A stretch of DNA of 64,000 nt from Amycolatopsis marina (GTDB lineage: Bacteria; Actinomycetota; Actinomycetes; Mycobacteriales; Pseudonocardiaceae): assembly GCF_900111885.1 (NCBI RefSeq), contig NZ_FOKG01000019.1:62001-126000 (forward strand), given 5' to 3'. The translations under genes were made by a program, and so were the position numbers. The notes below the pieces were generated by a model. It was not told where the DNA came from, did no database searches, and saw nothing but the letters and a program-made list of their open reading frames with translations. This document shows, one piece after another, positions 8,427 through 16,433 of this stretch (within the stretch, counting starts at the first letter, position 1; each line of letters starts with the position of its first letter).

Positions 8427-9745
8427 CGGGCGGCCTCGGCGGCACCGGTTTCGTTCCACGCGAGTGGCGCGCCCGCGAACTTGGCGGCTCGCACGTCGCC
8501 GGAACGCGCATGCCCCTCGAACAGCTCGACCCGCGCGGCCCGGCCGCAGACCTCCCCGAGACGCGCGCTGGCCTCGGGGTCCACGACCTCCGAGTAGGTC
8601 ACGGTTTTGAGGTACTTGCCCACCCACAGGCCGCCGGTGTACCTGGCGGCACCTCGCGTCGGCAGTACGTGGTTGGTGCCGATCACCTTGTCCCCGTACG
8701 ACACGCACGTTCCCTCGCCGAGGAACAGGCCACCGTAGTTGCGCATCCGGGTCAGCGCCTGCCGCGGATCGGCGGTGAGCACCTCCACGTGTTCACTGGC
8801 GTAGCCGTCCGCCACGGTGAACGCCTCGTCCATCGACTCCACCACCAGGACCTCGCCGTGGTCACGCCACGCTGGTTCGGCGAAGTCCCGGGTGGGCATG
8901 CCGGGCAGCAGCCGGTCGATGTGCTCGAGCACCTCGATGCCCAGCCTGCGCGAGGTGGTGATCAGGACCGCGGGTGAGTCCGGGCCGTGCTCGGCCTGCG
9001 ACAGCAGGTCCACCGCGACGACGAACGAATCGGCGGTCTCGTCGGCGATCACCAGGATCTCGGTGGGGCCCGCGAAGAGATCGATGCCCACCTCTCCGAA
9101 CAACAGTCGCTTGGCTTCGGCCACATAGGCGTTTCCAGGGCCTGCCAGTAGATCCACGGATTGCATGGACTCGGTGCCCACGGCCATCGCGGCAACGGCC
9201 TGCACCCCGCCGAGCAGGTGGATCTCGTCAGCTCCGGCGAGATGCATCGCGGCCACCGTCGCGGCGGGAACCTCGCCACGGATGGGCGGCGTGCACGCTA
9301 CGACGCGCTCCACACCCGCCACCTTCGCGGTCACGATCGTCATGTGCGCGGAGGCGGTCAGTGGGTACCGCCCGCCGGGAACGTACGCGCCCACCCGTTC
9401 GACGGGTATGTGCTTCTGTCCGAGGCGCACACCGGGGAGGGTCTCCACCTCGAACTCCGCCATCGAGTTCAGCTGGTGGCGGGCGAACGTCCGCACCTGG
9501 TCCTGGACGAACTCGATGTCCTCGAGTACCTGGCGCGGAACCTCGGAGACGATCTCCTCAATGCGTTCGGGCGAGAGCCGGAACGCGGGCGGCGACCACG
9601 AGTCGAATCGTTGCGACCATTCCCTGACCGCTGCGTCTCCGCGTTCGCGGATGTCGTCGATGATCGCCGTCACCCGGTCGGTGACCTCGGTCTGGCCGCG
9701 GCGATCGATTCCGGTCGCGACCGCGTTCTTGAGTGCTTCTGACAT
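8423..9745 (-). CDS. Histidinol dehydrogenase-like enzyme, catabolic paralogue 1
   Basis: A 440-residue HisD-family protein from ATG 9745. Residues matching the zinc ligands and catalytic pair of E. coli HisD (Q259, H262, E326, H327, D360, H419) are all kept, as Q250, H253, E318, H319, D352 and H412. The characteristic VGAYVPGGRYPL and GTNHVLPT stretches are present. HisD oxidises an alcohol twice to a carboxylate with NAD. The context is not a histidine operon but an aldolase, an SDR, a hydrolase and a double cupin. A catabolic role, like HpsN (the sulfopropanediol dehydrogenase of this family), is therefore more likely than histidine synthesis. A second paralogue lies at 18449-19768. Confidence 0.88.
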   Translation of the reverse strand: MSEALKNAVATGIDRRGQTEVTDRVTAIIDDIRERGDAAVREWSQRFDSWSPPAFRLSPERIEEIVSEVPRQVLEDIEFVQDQVRTFARHQLNSMAEFEVETLPGVRLGQKHIPVERVGAYVPGGRYPLTASAHMTIVTAKVAGVERVVACTPPIRGEVPAATVAAMHLAGADEIHLLGGVQAVAAMAVGTESMQSVDLLAGPGNAYVAEAKRLLFGEVGIDLFAGPTEILVIADETADSFVVAVDLLSQAEHGPDSPAVLITTSRRLGIEVLEHIDRLLPGMPTRDFAEPAWRDHGEVLVVESMDEAFTVADGYASEHVEVLTADPRQALTRMRNYGGLFLGEGTCVSYGDKVIGTNHVLPTRGAARYTGGLWVGKYLKTVTYSEVVDPEASARLGEVCGRAARVELFEGHARSGDVRAAKFAGAPLAWNETGAAEAAR

Positions 9746-9777
9746 GGCAGTCCCATTTCCAGGTGTCGGGGTTACGG

Positions 9778-10467
9778 TCAGGCGACCGGATTCCATTCGT
9801 TGAGCAGGCCGGCGACGAGTGCGGGACGTTCCAGCGGGAGCAGGTGTCCCGCACCGGGCAGAATGCGGAGTACGGCGCCGGGCACGGTCTCGGCGAGTTC
9901 CCTGTGCCATCGGGGCGGGCACAGCGCGTCGCGGCTGCCGCAGAGGACGAGCGTCGGACAGCGGGCATCGCCCAGCCACCGTCTCGCGTCCTGCCGGGTC
10001 GCCTGCGCGGCCAGCTGGTCGCGCAACACGTCCGGCCCGAGCCGTTCGGCCATCCCGGTGAACTCGCGCTCCAGTTCGTGCCCCGGTTCCGGCGACGCGA
10101 ACATCGTGGGCAGGAGTTCCTCCCGCACCACCCGGGAGAAGTCTCCACATCGGACTCGTTCCCTTATGTCGCGCCACGCGGCCAACTGGGCCCCGGTCGG
10201 CGCGGCGGGATTGGTGGAGACAGCGCAGAACCCCGCGACCCGCTCCGGCGCCCTGCGCAGCACCTCGAAGCCGACGATCGCGCCGAGGCTGACACCGCAC
10301 AGCACGAACTCGGTTTCGGTGGTGGACAGGACCTGCTCGGCCATCTCGCCGATGCTCGCCGCGTCGATTCGGGCATCAAGTACCGGCCCGTGGAGTCGCT
10401 CGCGGACATCCGAGAACAGGTATCGATCGCACAACATGCCGGGGACGAGAACGGTCGGGGTGCTCAT
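9778..10467 (-). CDS. Alpha/beta-fold hydrolase
   Basis: A compact 229-residue alpha/beta hydrolase starting at ATG 10467, which overlaps the cupin stop by ATGA. The nucleophile elbow is CGVSLG (S60), the acid is D180 in LVLCGSRDALCPP, and the histidine is H208 in GAGHLLPLE. Overall it resembles small enol-lactonase or ester-hydrolase types. In the operon it lies between the double cupin and the HisD-like enzyme, so a lactone- or ester-opening step is reasonable but inferred. Confidence 0.87.
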   Translation of the reverse strand: MSTPTVLVPGMLCDRYLFSDVRERLHGPVLDARIDAASIGEMAEQVLSTTETEFVLCGVSLGAIVGFEVLRRAPERVAGFCAVSTNPAAPTGAQLAAWRDIRERVRCGDFSRVVREELLPTMFASPEPGHELEREFTGMAERLGPDVLRDQLAAQATRQDARRWLGDARCPTLVLCGSRDALCPPRWHRELAETVPGAVLRILPGAGHLLPLERPALVAGLLNEWNPVA

Positions 10468-11603
10468 CCGCCGAGCGGCCTCGGAACGAGTTCGTAGGGG
10501 GCGAGGTAGCCGTTGTGGTCCAGCGCATCGCCCGCGTCCGCCGCCGCCCTGACCACCTCGGGGTCCCACTCCATGCGGGTGCGCCCGTCACCGCTGTTGA
10601 TCACGACCATCGTCGCCGTGGTGTCCGAGACATTCCGGATCGAGCGCCAGGCGTTGCGCGGCACCGAAAGGATGTCCCAGGGGCCAAGGCGCACGCTGAC
10701 CTCCTCGGTGCGGTTGAGGGTGACCTCCCACTCCCCGTCCTTCACCATCAGCACCTGGTTCTCCGGGTGCCGATGGGTGAGCACGCCGGTGCCGGGCCTG
10801 GCCCGCAGCCACGCGAGGTTGTGCCCGTGCGGGTTGAAGATCGCCGGGTCGTGTCCGAGATGCTCGGTCATGCCGTAGCCGATCACCGGCCCCAACTCGA
10901 CTCCCCCGCCCGGCACGTGCCGGTCGAGAAAGGCGTCGCCCGACCACGGGATGTCCTCAGTGGTCACCACACGCCTGCGCATCTCCTCGGGCGAGTAACT
11001 CCGGAGCGCGGCGACCTGCTCGGCGGAGATCGGGGTGATCAGCGCGTCGTCCTCGGGAAGTTCGTCTCCCGCGACGGTGTCGATCAACTGGTTGTCCGAG
11101 GTCAGGTACAACCCGTGTCCCCGCGCCTCCTCCAGCACGGAGGGGCTCCAGATGATTCCGCCGGTGTCGTCCATACCGAGAGCGGTGAACAGCCAGCCGT
11201 CATCCGGCCCGATGTTGGTGAAGCCGCGAAAGATCCAGCTCGGTAGTGAGGCGATATCACCCTCGCGCAGCACGAGTTCACCCTCGTCCCCGTTGACCCC
11301 CCAACGCAGCAGGAACTCGCCGCGGAAGCAGAGGAACACCTCGGCCGTGAAGTGCAGGTGCAGGTTGTTCGTGACTCCGTGTGGCATCGCGGCGGCGCCG
11401 ATGTTGAACCCGTGCTCCTCCTCGAGGTTGACCACCTGCCCGGCGCTCTGTGAGACACCGCGGCCGATCATCGAGTAGTTCTCCTTCTTGTCCGAACCCG
11501 GGGTCCGGCAGTCGATGAAGGCCTGGTTGCACGAAACGAAGTCGCTGCGCCGGACGGTACGACGGCCGAGCTCCCCGGCGGTCACCACCACGTCTGCAGT
11601 CAT
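10464..11603 (-). CDS. Two-domain (bicupin) protein, possible oxygenase or isomerase
   Basis: A 379-residue protein starting at ATG 11603, supported by the ribosome site GGTGGGAG 5 nt upstream; a TTG 15 nt earlier overlaps that site and is less likely. The N-terminal cupin has metal-binding residues in LHLHFTAEVF (H82, H84, E88). The C-terminal cupin has THRHPENQV (H277, H279), where the usual Glu is Gln283. Bicupins include gentisate- and quercetin-type dioxygenases as well as isomerases. No closer match could be recognised. It is the first gene of the left island operon, divergent from lacI, with operator-like repeats in between. Confidence 0.8.
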   Translation of the reverse strand: MTADVVVTAGELGRRTVRRSDFVSCNQAFIDCRTPGSDKKENYSMIGRGVSQSAGQVVNLEEEHGFNIGAAAMPHGVTNNLHLHFTAEVFLCFRGEFLLRWGVNGDEGELVLREGDIASLPSWIFRGFTNIGPDDGWLFTALGMDDTGGIIWSPSVLEEARGHGLYLTSDNQLIDTVAGDELPEDDALITPISAEQVAALRSYSPEEMRRRVVTTEDIPWSGDAFLDRHVPGGGVELGPVIGYGMTEHLGHDPAIFNPHGHNLAWLRARPGTGVLTHRHPENQVLMVKDGEWEVTLNRTEEVSVRLGPWDILSVPRNAWRSIRNVSDTTATMVVINSGDGRTRMEWDPEVVRAAADAGDALDHNGYLAPYELVPRPLGG

Positions 11604-11632
11604 GTGTTCTCCCACCAAGATCGGCTCTATTT

Positions 11633-11643
11633 ATACGTATGCA
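11633..11643. promoter_or_regulatory. Candidate LacI operator in front of the bicupin operon
   Basis: ATACGTATGCA contains the palindrome ATACGTAT. It lies 30 bp upstream of the bicupin start and about 170 bp upstream of lacI. Its exact reverse complement recurs at 12850-12860, beyond the lacI stop and ahead of the transporter operon. This fits a regulator-specific site serving both operons. Confidence 0.55.
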
Positions 11644-11760
11644 CACTACGTCGAAGGGCACCCCGAATGTCAAGTGGGCCGTCGATATCACAGGGGAAAT
11701 GCCGATGGACACGGGCGGACCGGCACCAGACCGGGGAACGCTGTCGCCGACCGCTACGAT

Positions 11761-11786
11761 TCGTATGCACAACTCGTATGCACAGC
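11761..11786. promoter_or_regulatory. 13-bp tandem repeat containing CGTATGCACA, just upstream of lacI
   Basis: Two adjacent 13-bp units, each TCGTATGCACA plus two bases, occur 24 bp ahead of the chosen lacI start. They share GTATGCA with the sites at 11633 and 12850. A role in autoregulation of lacI is likely but inferred. Confidence 0.5.
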
Positions 11787-11809
11787 AGGTTCGACCAGGC
11801 GGGGGCCGG

Positions 11810-12823
11810 ATGCCGATCACCAGCAACGATGTGGCGCGACTGGCAGGCGTGTCCCAGCCGACGGTGTCCCGTGCGCTGCGGGGCGATCCCCGCGTATCCC
11901 CCGCCACCAGGGACAGGGTGCGCGAGGCGGCGGCGGCACTGGGTTACGTGCCCAGCGAGGCGGGCCGCAGCCTCGTCACCAGAAGCAGCAAACGGGTCGG
12001 CATCGTCGTCACCGACCTCACCAACCCGTTCTATCCGCACCTCATCGGGCCGCTGCACGACGAACTCGAAAAACACGGCTACCGGATGCTCGTCTTCACC
12101 GAACGTTCGGACTCACAGATGGCCTCGGCGCAACTGCTCGATGGCTCGATCGACGGTGCGGTCCTGCTGACCAGCACCATCGGTTCCGCCCTTCCGGCGG
12201 ATCTGGACCGCAGAGGGCTGCCGTTCGTGTTTCTCAACCGCGAAGGCGGTGGTGCAGGCGGTGACGCCGCCGCGGTCGACAACGCCCTCGGTGGCAGGAT
12301 CGCCGCACAGCACCTGGTCGAACTGGGACACCGGCGCATCGCGGGCCTCTTCGGCCCGGAGGACACGACGACCGGCCGGGATCGCGAACTGGGCTTCCGG
12401 CTGGCGCTCGCCGACGCGGGGATCGGCCTGCCCGCCGCCCTCACCCGGAACGGCACCTTCGACTTCGACACCGGCTATCACGGCCTGACGGAACTCATGA
12501 CCGTCCACCCTCGCCCCACCGCATTGTTCTGCGGCAACGACGTGATGGCCATGGGAGCCCTCAACGCCGCGTTGCGCCAGGGCATCGACGTTCCCGGCGA
12601 ACTGAGCGTTGTCGGGTTCGACAACATCCCCATGTCGGCCTGGGAGAGCTTTCAGCTCACCACCATTGGTCACGATCTTGGCGAAATGGCTGCTTCCGCG
12701 GCGCGCCTGCTGGTCGAACGCATCACCGAGGGGAGCCCACGGCCGCCCGGGCAGGCTTCCCGGCGCATCGTGCTCGAACCGCACCTCATCACGCGAGCCA
12801 CCACCTCCGCACCCCCGGCCTGA
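11810..12823 (+). CDS. LacI-family transcriptional regulator
   Basis: A 337-residue LacI repressor. The start at ATG 11810 is chosen because the DNA-binding domain begins immediately (MPITSNDVARLAGVSQ), with the helix-turn-helix at residues 5-25 and the hinge helix near residue 50 (GYVPSEAGRSL). The periplasmic-binding-like core follows (RVGIVVTDLTNPFYPHL). It contains ALFCGNDVMAMGA and LSVVGFDNIPMS, typical of sugar-responsive members. It sits between the bicupin operon and the ABC importer operon and has repeated ATACGTATGCA-type motifs on both sides. It is the probable local repressor of the left half of the island. Confidence 0.92.
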   Translation: MPITSNDVARLAGVSQPTVSRALRGDPRVSPATRDRVREAAAALGYVPSEAGRSLVTRSSKRVGIVVTDLTNPFYPHLIGPLHDELEKHGYRMLVFTERSDSQMASAQLLDGSIDGAVLLTSTIGSALPADLDRRGLPFVFLNREGGGAGGDAAAVDNALGGRIAAQHLVELGHRRIAGLFGPEDTTTGRDRELGFRLALADAGIGLPAALTRNGTFDFDTGYHGLTELMTVHPRPTALFCGNDVMAMGALNAALRQGIDVPGELSVVGFDNIPMSAWESFQLTTIGHDLGEMAASAARLLVERITEGSPRPPGQASRRIVLEPHLITRATTSAPPA

Positions 12824-12849
12824 CCACCGCGAGTTCGCGCGCCGCGCAA

Positions 12850-12860
12850 TGCATACGTAT
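12850..12860. promoter_or_regulatory. Candidate LacI operator ahead of the ABC importer operon
   Basis: TGCATACGTAT is the exact reverse complement of the element at 11633-11643. It lies 26 bp after the lacI stop and about 240 bp before the first codon of the transporter operon, in the 12824-13097 gap, which otherwise holds no recognisable gene. Confidence 0.5.
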
Positions 12861-13033
12861 TTTTCGATGCCCCTATGTGACGGGGTGTGCACGGCGGGTC
12901 TTCACGCCCATCGCCACTTCCCTGTCAAAATCCAGCGTGAGACAGACGTTTCCTCGCTGGTCACCACCCAGACTAAGGGTCGGCTTCGCTTCGCGGCGCA
13001 TCATCCAGCGTTCACTTCCCCTTGTATCGCCGC

Positions 13034-13050
13034 TATACATACGCATACAC
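13034..13050. promoter_or_regulatory. Degenerate copy of the LacI-site motif close to the transporter start
   Basis: TATACATACGCATACAC reads GTATGCGTATG on the other strand and so resembles the GTATGCA half-sites of the other copies. It is 48 bp ahead of the small leader ORF at 13098. It is the weakest member of the series. Confidence 0.35.
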
Positions 13051-13097
13051 TCCCGAAATTCTCGCACTCGTTGCCAGCTGTCACGAAGGAGTCGATC

Positions 13098-13187
13098 GTG
13101 CTGACGAGACGACCGGAAGCCACTCACCACACGGGCGACGAGCGCCCGGAACACGCCGCCGCGGCCGCGCGGGGCGTGCTCCGATGA
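13098..13187 (+). CDS. Small leader ORF (29 aa) coupled to the ABC permease
   Basis: A GTG at 13098 follows a strong ribosome site, GAAGGAG, spaced about 6 nt. The frame ends with TGA at 13185-13187, overlapping the permease ATG at 13184 by ATGA. The peptide has no hydrophobic segment and is rich in Ala, Arg and His (VLTRRPEATHHTGDE at its start). The permease ATG itself has no good ribosome site, so the small ORF probably delivers ribosomes to it. It could also be the degenerate start of a lost gene. Confidence 0.5.
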   Translation: MLTRRPEATHHTGDERPEHAAAAARGVLR

Positions 13188-14104
13188 CCGCCCCGCCGAG
13201 CACTGGCGGACGTCGCGGACGTGGCGCGCTGCAGCGCGTGGGGGTTCCGTACCTGCACCTGGCTCCCGCGTTGCTCGCCATCGGACTGACCACGATCTAT
13301 CCGCTGATCGCCGCATTGATCAACAGCTTCCGGCACTGGCGGCTCAACGAGACACGCGGTCCACAGGAGTTCGTGGGGCTCGACCAGTACAGCAGAGCGT
13401 TCGGCGAGGAGACATTTTTCAACAGTGTCCTGGTTACTGCGCAGTTCACCGTTCTCTCCGTGGTGCTGTCCGTCGGTCTCGGACTCGGGATAGCTCTGGT
13501 CCTGAACCGGGCCACGAGGTTGAGCGCGTTCACGAAAGCCCTGCTGATCCTGCCGTTCGCGGTCGCTCCCGCCCTCAAGGGCTTCTCCTGGCGTTTCATG
13601 CTCAATCCCGACTACGGGGTCTACGACCGGATGATCAACTCAATCTTTCCGTTCACAGAGGACATCGATTGGCTCGGATCCCCTTTCTGGGCACTGTTCG
13701 TTCTCGTGCTGACGGAGGTCTGGGGCTGGGCACCACTGATCGCCCTGATGTTCCTCGGCGGACTCGGCTCCATCTCTCCCGAGATCCGGGCAGCTGCTCG
13801 AGTGGACGGGGCGAATCCGTGGCAGGAGTTCTGGAGAGTCACCTTTCCCTTACTCCGTCCGCTGATTCTGATCGTGGTGTTCCTGAAGGCCGTCTTCTCG
13901 GTGAAGGTCTTCGACCAGGTGGTCACCACGACCGGGGGCGGCCCCGGAAGGGCGACGGAAACCATGAACTTCTATGCCTACGCTCAGGGATTCAACTTTC
14001 TTGATATCGGATACGCATCCGCCGTGTCCTGGCTCATCGTGCTCATTCTGGGTGTGCTCGCCGTGGCGTACCTGATCGCGATGTCGAAGCAGGAGGAGAA
14101 GTGA
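13184..14104 (+). CDS. ABC sugar-type importer permease, MalF-like
   Basis: A 306-residue inner-membrane permease with six predicted hydrophobic helices. The ATP-binding-subunit contact loop (EAA motif) reads AAARVDGANPWQEFWRVTFP near residue 205. ATG 13184 overlaps the stop of the small upstream ORF, and the gene ends in a GTGA overlap with the second permease. Together with the MalG-like permease and the lipoprotein it forms a CUT1-type carbohydrate importer. The operon carries no ATPase gene, so an ATPase encoded elsewhere (MsiK type) would be required. Confidence 0.92.
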   Translation: MTAPPSTGGRRGRGALQRVGVPYLHLAPALLAIGLTTIYPLIAALINSFRHWRLNETRGPQEFVGLDQYSRAFGEETFFNSVLVTAQFTVLSVVLSVGLGLGIALVLNRATRLSAFTKALLILPFAVAPALKGFSWRFMLNPDYGVYDRMINSIFPFTEDIDWLGSPFWALFVLVLTEVWGWAPLIALMFLGGLGSISPEIRAAARVDGANPWQEFWRVTFPLLRPLILIVVFLKAVFSVKVFDQVVTTTGGGPGRATETMNFYAYAQGFNFLDIGYASAVSWLIVLILGVLAVAYLIAMSKQEEK

Positions 14105-14994
14105 CCGAACTGGCGACCCACCCGGCGCCGGCCACCACGAGCCGCCGACCGGCCCCGCGATCCGCACCCAACCGTGGCCAGCTACGCACACTGGGCGTCG
14201 TGCTCCGCGTACTGTCCACTCTGGCCATCCTTTTCTTCATCCTCTTCCCGATCTTCTGGCTGGCGGTGACCGCGTTCAAGCCAGAAGGCGAGGTCTTCTC
14301 GACATCTTTGGTGTTCACTCCGTCACTCGAGAGCTTCGGCGAGATTCTGGGCGGCAACAACGACCTCGTCCGCCCGATTTTCAACAGCGTCGTGATCGGG
14401 GTCATCACCACGCTCATCTCGGTACCTTTGGCACTGCTCGCCGCCTACGCCTTCTCCCGGTACCGGTTCCCCGGCCACCGCGGCCTGCTGCTGGCCATCG
14501 TGGCGACACAATTCATCCCCGGCGTCGCGATCGCCCTGCCGTTCCTGACTCTCTTCCGCAGCCTCGGCATGATCGACACGCACGCGGCACTGATTATCGT
14601 GAACCTCTCACTTGTCGTTCCGTACATCACCTGGCTGCTCAAGGGGTTCGTGGACGGCCTCCCCATCGAGATCGAGGAGGCGGCACGGCTCGACGGCTGC
14701 TCGCAGGTGACGTTGCTGTGGCGGGTGATCACCCCGCTGGCCGCGCCGGGGATATTCGTGTCAGTGGTCTTCTCGTTCCTGCTTTCCTGGAACGAGTTCC
14801 TCTTTCCGACGTTCCTCGCCAGAACCGAAGCCTCCACCCTTCCGGTCGGACTGATGACACTGGTCCGGCCGGAGGGCGTCGCGTGGGGGCAGATGGCGGC
14901 GGCCGGGCTGCTCGTCATGGTGCCGATGCTGATCCTGGCCCTGCTGGTACGCAAGCACTTCGCGCAGGGAATGACGATGGGAGCGGTGAAGTGA
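14101..14994 (+). CDS. ABC sugar-type importer permease, MalG-like
   Basis: A 297-residue permease starting at GTG 14101 inside the stop of the MalF-like gene, with AGGAGGAGAA as ribosome site. It has a cytoplasmic N-terminus, six hydrophobic helices, and the EAA loop EEAARLDGCSQVTLLWRVIT in about residues 192-211. A conserved LPVGLMTL segment lies near the C-terminus, as in MalG-type subunits. It pairs with the preceding permease in the membrane. The gene ends in a GTGA overlap with the lipoprotein gene. Confidence 0.92.
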   Translation: MTELATHPAPATTSRRPAPRSAPNRGQLRTLGVVLRVLSTLAILFFILFPIFWLAVTAFKPEGEVFSTSLVFTPSLESFGEILGGNNDLVRPIFNSVVIGVITTLISVPLALLAAYAFSRYRFPGHRGLLLAIVATQFIPGVAIALPFLTLFRSLGMIDTHAALIIVNLSLVVPYITWLLKGFVDGLPIEIEEAARLDGCSQVTLLWRVITPLAAPGIFVSVVFSFLLSWNEFLFPTFLARTEASTLPVGLMTLVRPEGVAWGQMAAAGLLVMVPMLILALLVRKHFAQGMTMGAVK

Positions 14995-16379
14995 GCCGAT
15001 ACGGACTACGCGGACGGTTCCGTCGCCGCTCCTGGGTCGCGATCGCCCTCTCACTGACGGCCACGATGCTCGCGGGCGCGTGCGGTGGCGGTTTCGAGCC
15101 CGAGGATCTCGAGCACTCGATCCAGAGCGGTCCGGTGGACGAACTGGGACTGGTGCAAGGAAAGCCCTACGACGGCGCGCACGTCAGACTGCTGATCTGC
15201 TGCAACACGACGGCACAGTTCATGGCGCTGCGGGAACGCACGAAAACCGAGTTCACGCCACGCACGGGAATCACGGTCGAGTGGGCCAACATTCCCTACG
15301 ACTCGTACCTGCAGAAGATCGTGGCGGAAAGCGCCATCGGCGGGGGTACCTATGACCTTGTCGCCTGGCCCGACGCCTACGGCGCCTCCGCCAAGATCGG
15401 CCTGCAGCGCCTTGACGGCGCACTGAACAAGGCCGGCCGGTCGATCGCGGACTATCCGCCGCCGTTTCAGCAGGCAGCAGCCGCGGGCGAGGAGGGCAGC
15501 GTCTACGGCCTGCCGTTCCGTGGTTTCTCCTACAACCTCTTCTACCGGAAGGACCGCTACGCGCAACTCGGCCTGCAGCCACCGGAAACCTGGGACGAGT
15601 ACTCCGAGCAGCTCGCCGAACTGAAACGCACCGGGTCTCGCCACCCGCTGGCCGGGCAGTACGGCCGTGGCAGCGGACAGAATCTCTACACCTGGCTCTC
15701 CATGCTGTGGAGCAACGGCGCGGACGTCTTCGACGCCCAGGGCACCCCCGCCTTCACCAGTCCGGAGGCGGTCGAGGCCACGGAGAAGTACGTGTCCCTG
15801 ATCAGAGACGGCTACTCGCCGCCGGAATCAGCCAACTGGAACGAGACGGACGCCACGCAGTCCTTCGAACAGAACGCCGCGAACACCGTGCTCACCTGGT
15901 CGTGGCAGATCGACGACTTCACCGATCCGGAGAAGACCTCCCCCGAGGTCGCGAACAACCTCGGCGTCGCACCGCTTCCCGGCTGGGCGGGAAAGCCGAC
16001 CATCACCTACGGCTACACCTGGCTCATGGGCATTCTGAACACGTCGAAGCAGCAGGGACCGGCCTGGGAGTACCTGAAATGGCTGTCCCACCCGTCAGTC
16101 GAGCGGGCGATCGCGCTGGACAAGTCCGATCCGGCCGCAGCCACCAGTGTTGTGGTGCACACCGAGAACATGCTCGACGAGCAGGTCAATGACGCCAATT
16201 TCGGAATGCCGCGGCTGCAGGAGTCGTCCTTGCGGGGCGGCCGCACCATTCCCATGACGATCAACTGGCCCCAGATCCAGGACGAACTCGAGGTCGCGAT
16301 CAACAAGATGGCGCACGGCGCGAATGTCCGGGCCACGCTGAACGAGGCCGCGGCGAACGTCCGCGCACTCGAGCGGTAG
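14991..16379 (+). CDS. Extracellular solute-binding lipoprotein, ABC family 1
   Basis: A 462-residue lipoprotein. The GTG start at 14991 overlaps the permease stop. An Arg-rich N-terminus (RYGLRGRFRRRSW) precedes a hydrophobic stretch and the lipobox LAGAC, with the lipidated cysteine at residue 31. The rest has the bilobal family 1 pattern with GTYDLVAWPDAYG and YGLPFRGFSYNLFYRKD. Two adjacent cysteines (LLICCNTT) near residue 66 are unusual. It captures the substrate of the importer, probably a carbohydrate-like or polyol-derived compound, but the ligand cannot be named. Confidence 0.9.
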   Translation: MSRYGLRGRFRRRSWVAIALSLTATMLAGACGGGFEPEDLEHSIQSGPVDELGLVQGKPYDGAHVRLLICCNTTAQFMALRERTKTEFTPRTGITVEWANIPYDSYLQKIVAESAIGGGTYDLVAWPDAYGASAKIGLQRLDGALNKAGRSIADYPPPFQQAAAAGEEGSVYGLPFRGFSYNLFYRKDRYAQLGLQPPETWDEYSEQLAELKRTGSRHPLAGQYGRGSGQNLYTWLSMLWSNGADVFDAQGTPAFTSPEAVEATEKYVSLIRDGYSPPESANWNETDATQSFEQNAANTVLTWSWQIDDFTDPEKTSPEVANNLGVAPLPGWAGKPTITYGYTWLMGILNTSKQQGPAWEYLKWLSHPSVERAIALDKSDPAAATSVVVHTENMLDEQVNDANFGMPRLQESSLRGGRTIPMTINWPQIQDELEVAINKMAHGANVRATLNEAAANVRALER

Positions 16380-16433
16380 CGGACAACGGTTGTGTATTGA
16401 GCGACCGGCACCGTGTGTGACAAGGAGAATCAG

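Noticed and set aside
8423..9745. Calling this gene hisD of histidine biosynthesis
   Set aside because: No hisC, hisB, hisH, hisA or hisF nearby, the gene is embedded in a catabolic operon, and a second diverged HisD-like gene is present.
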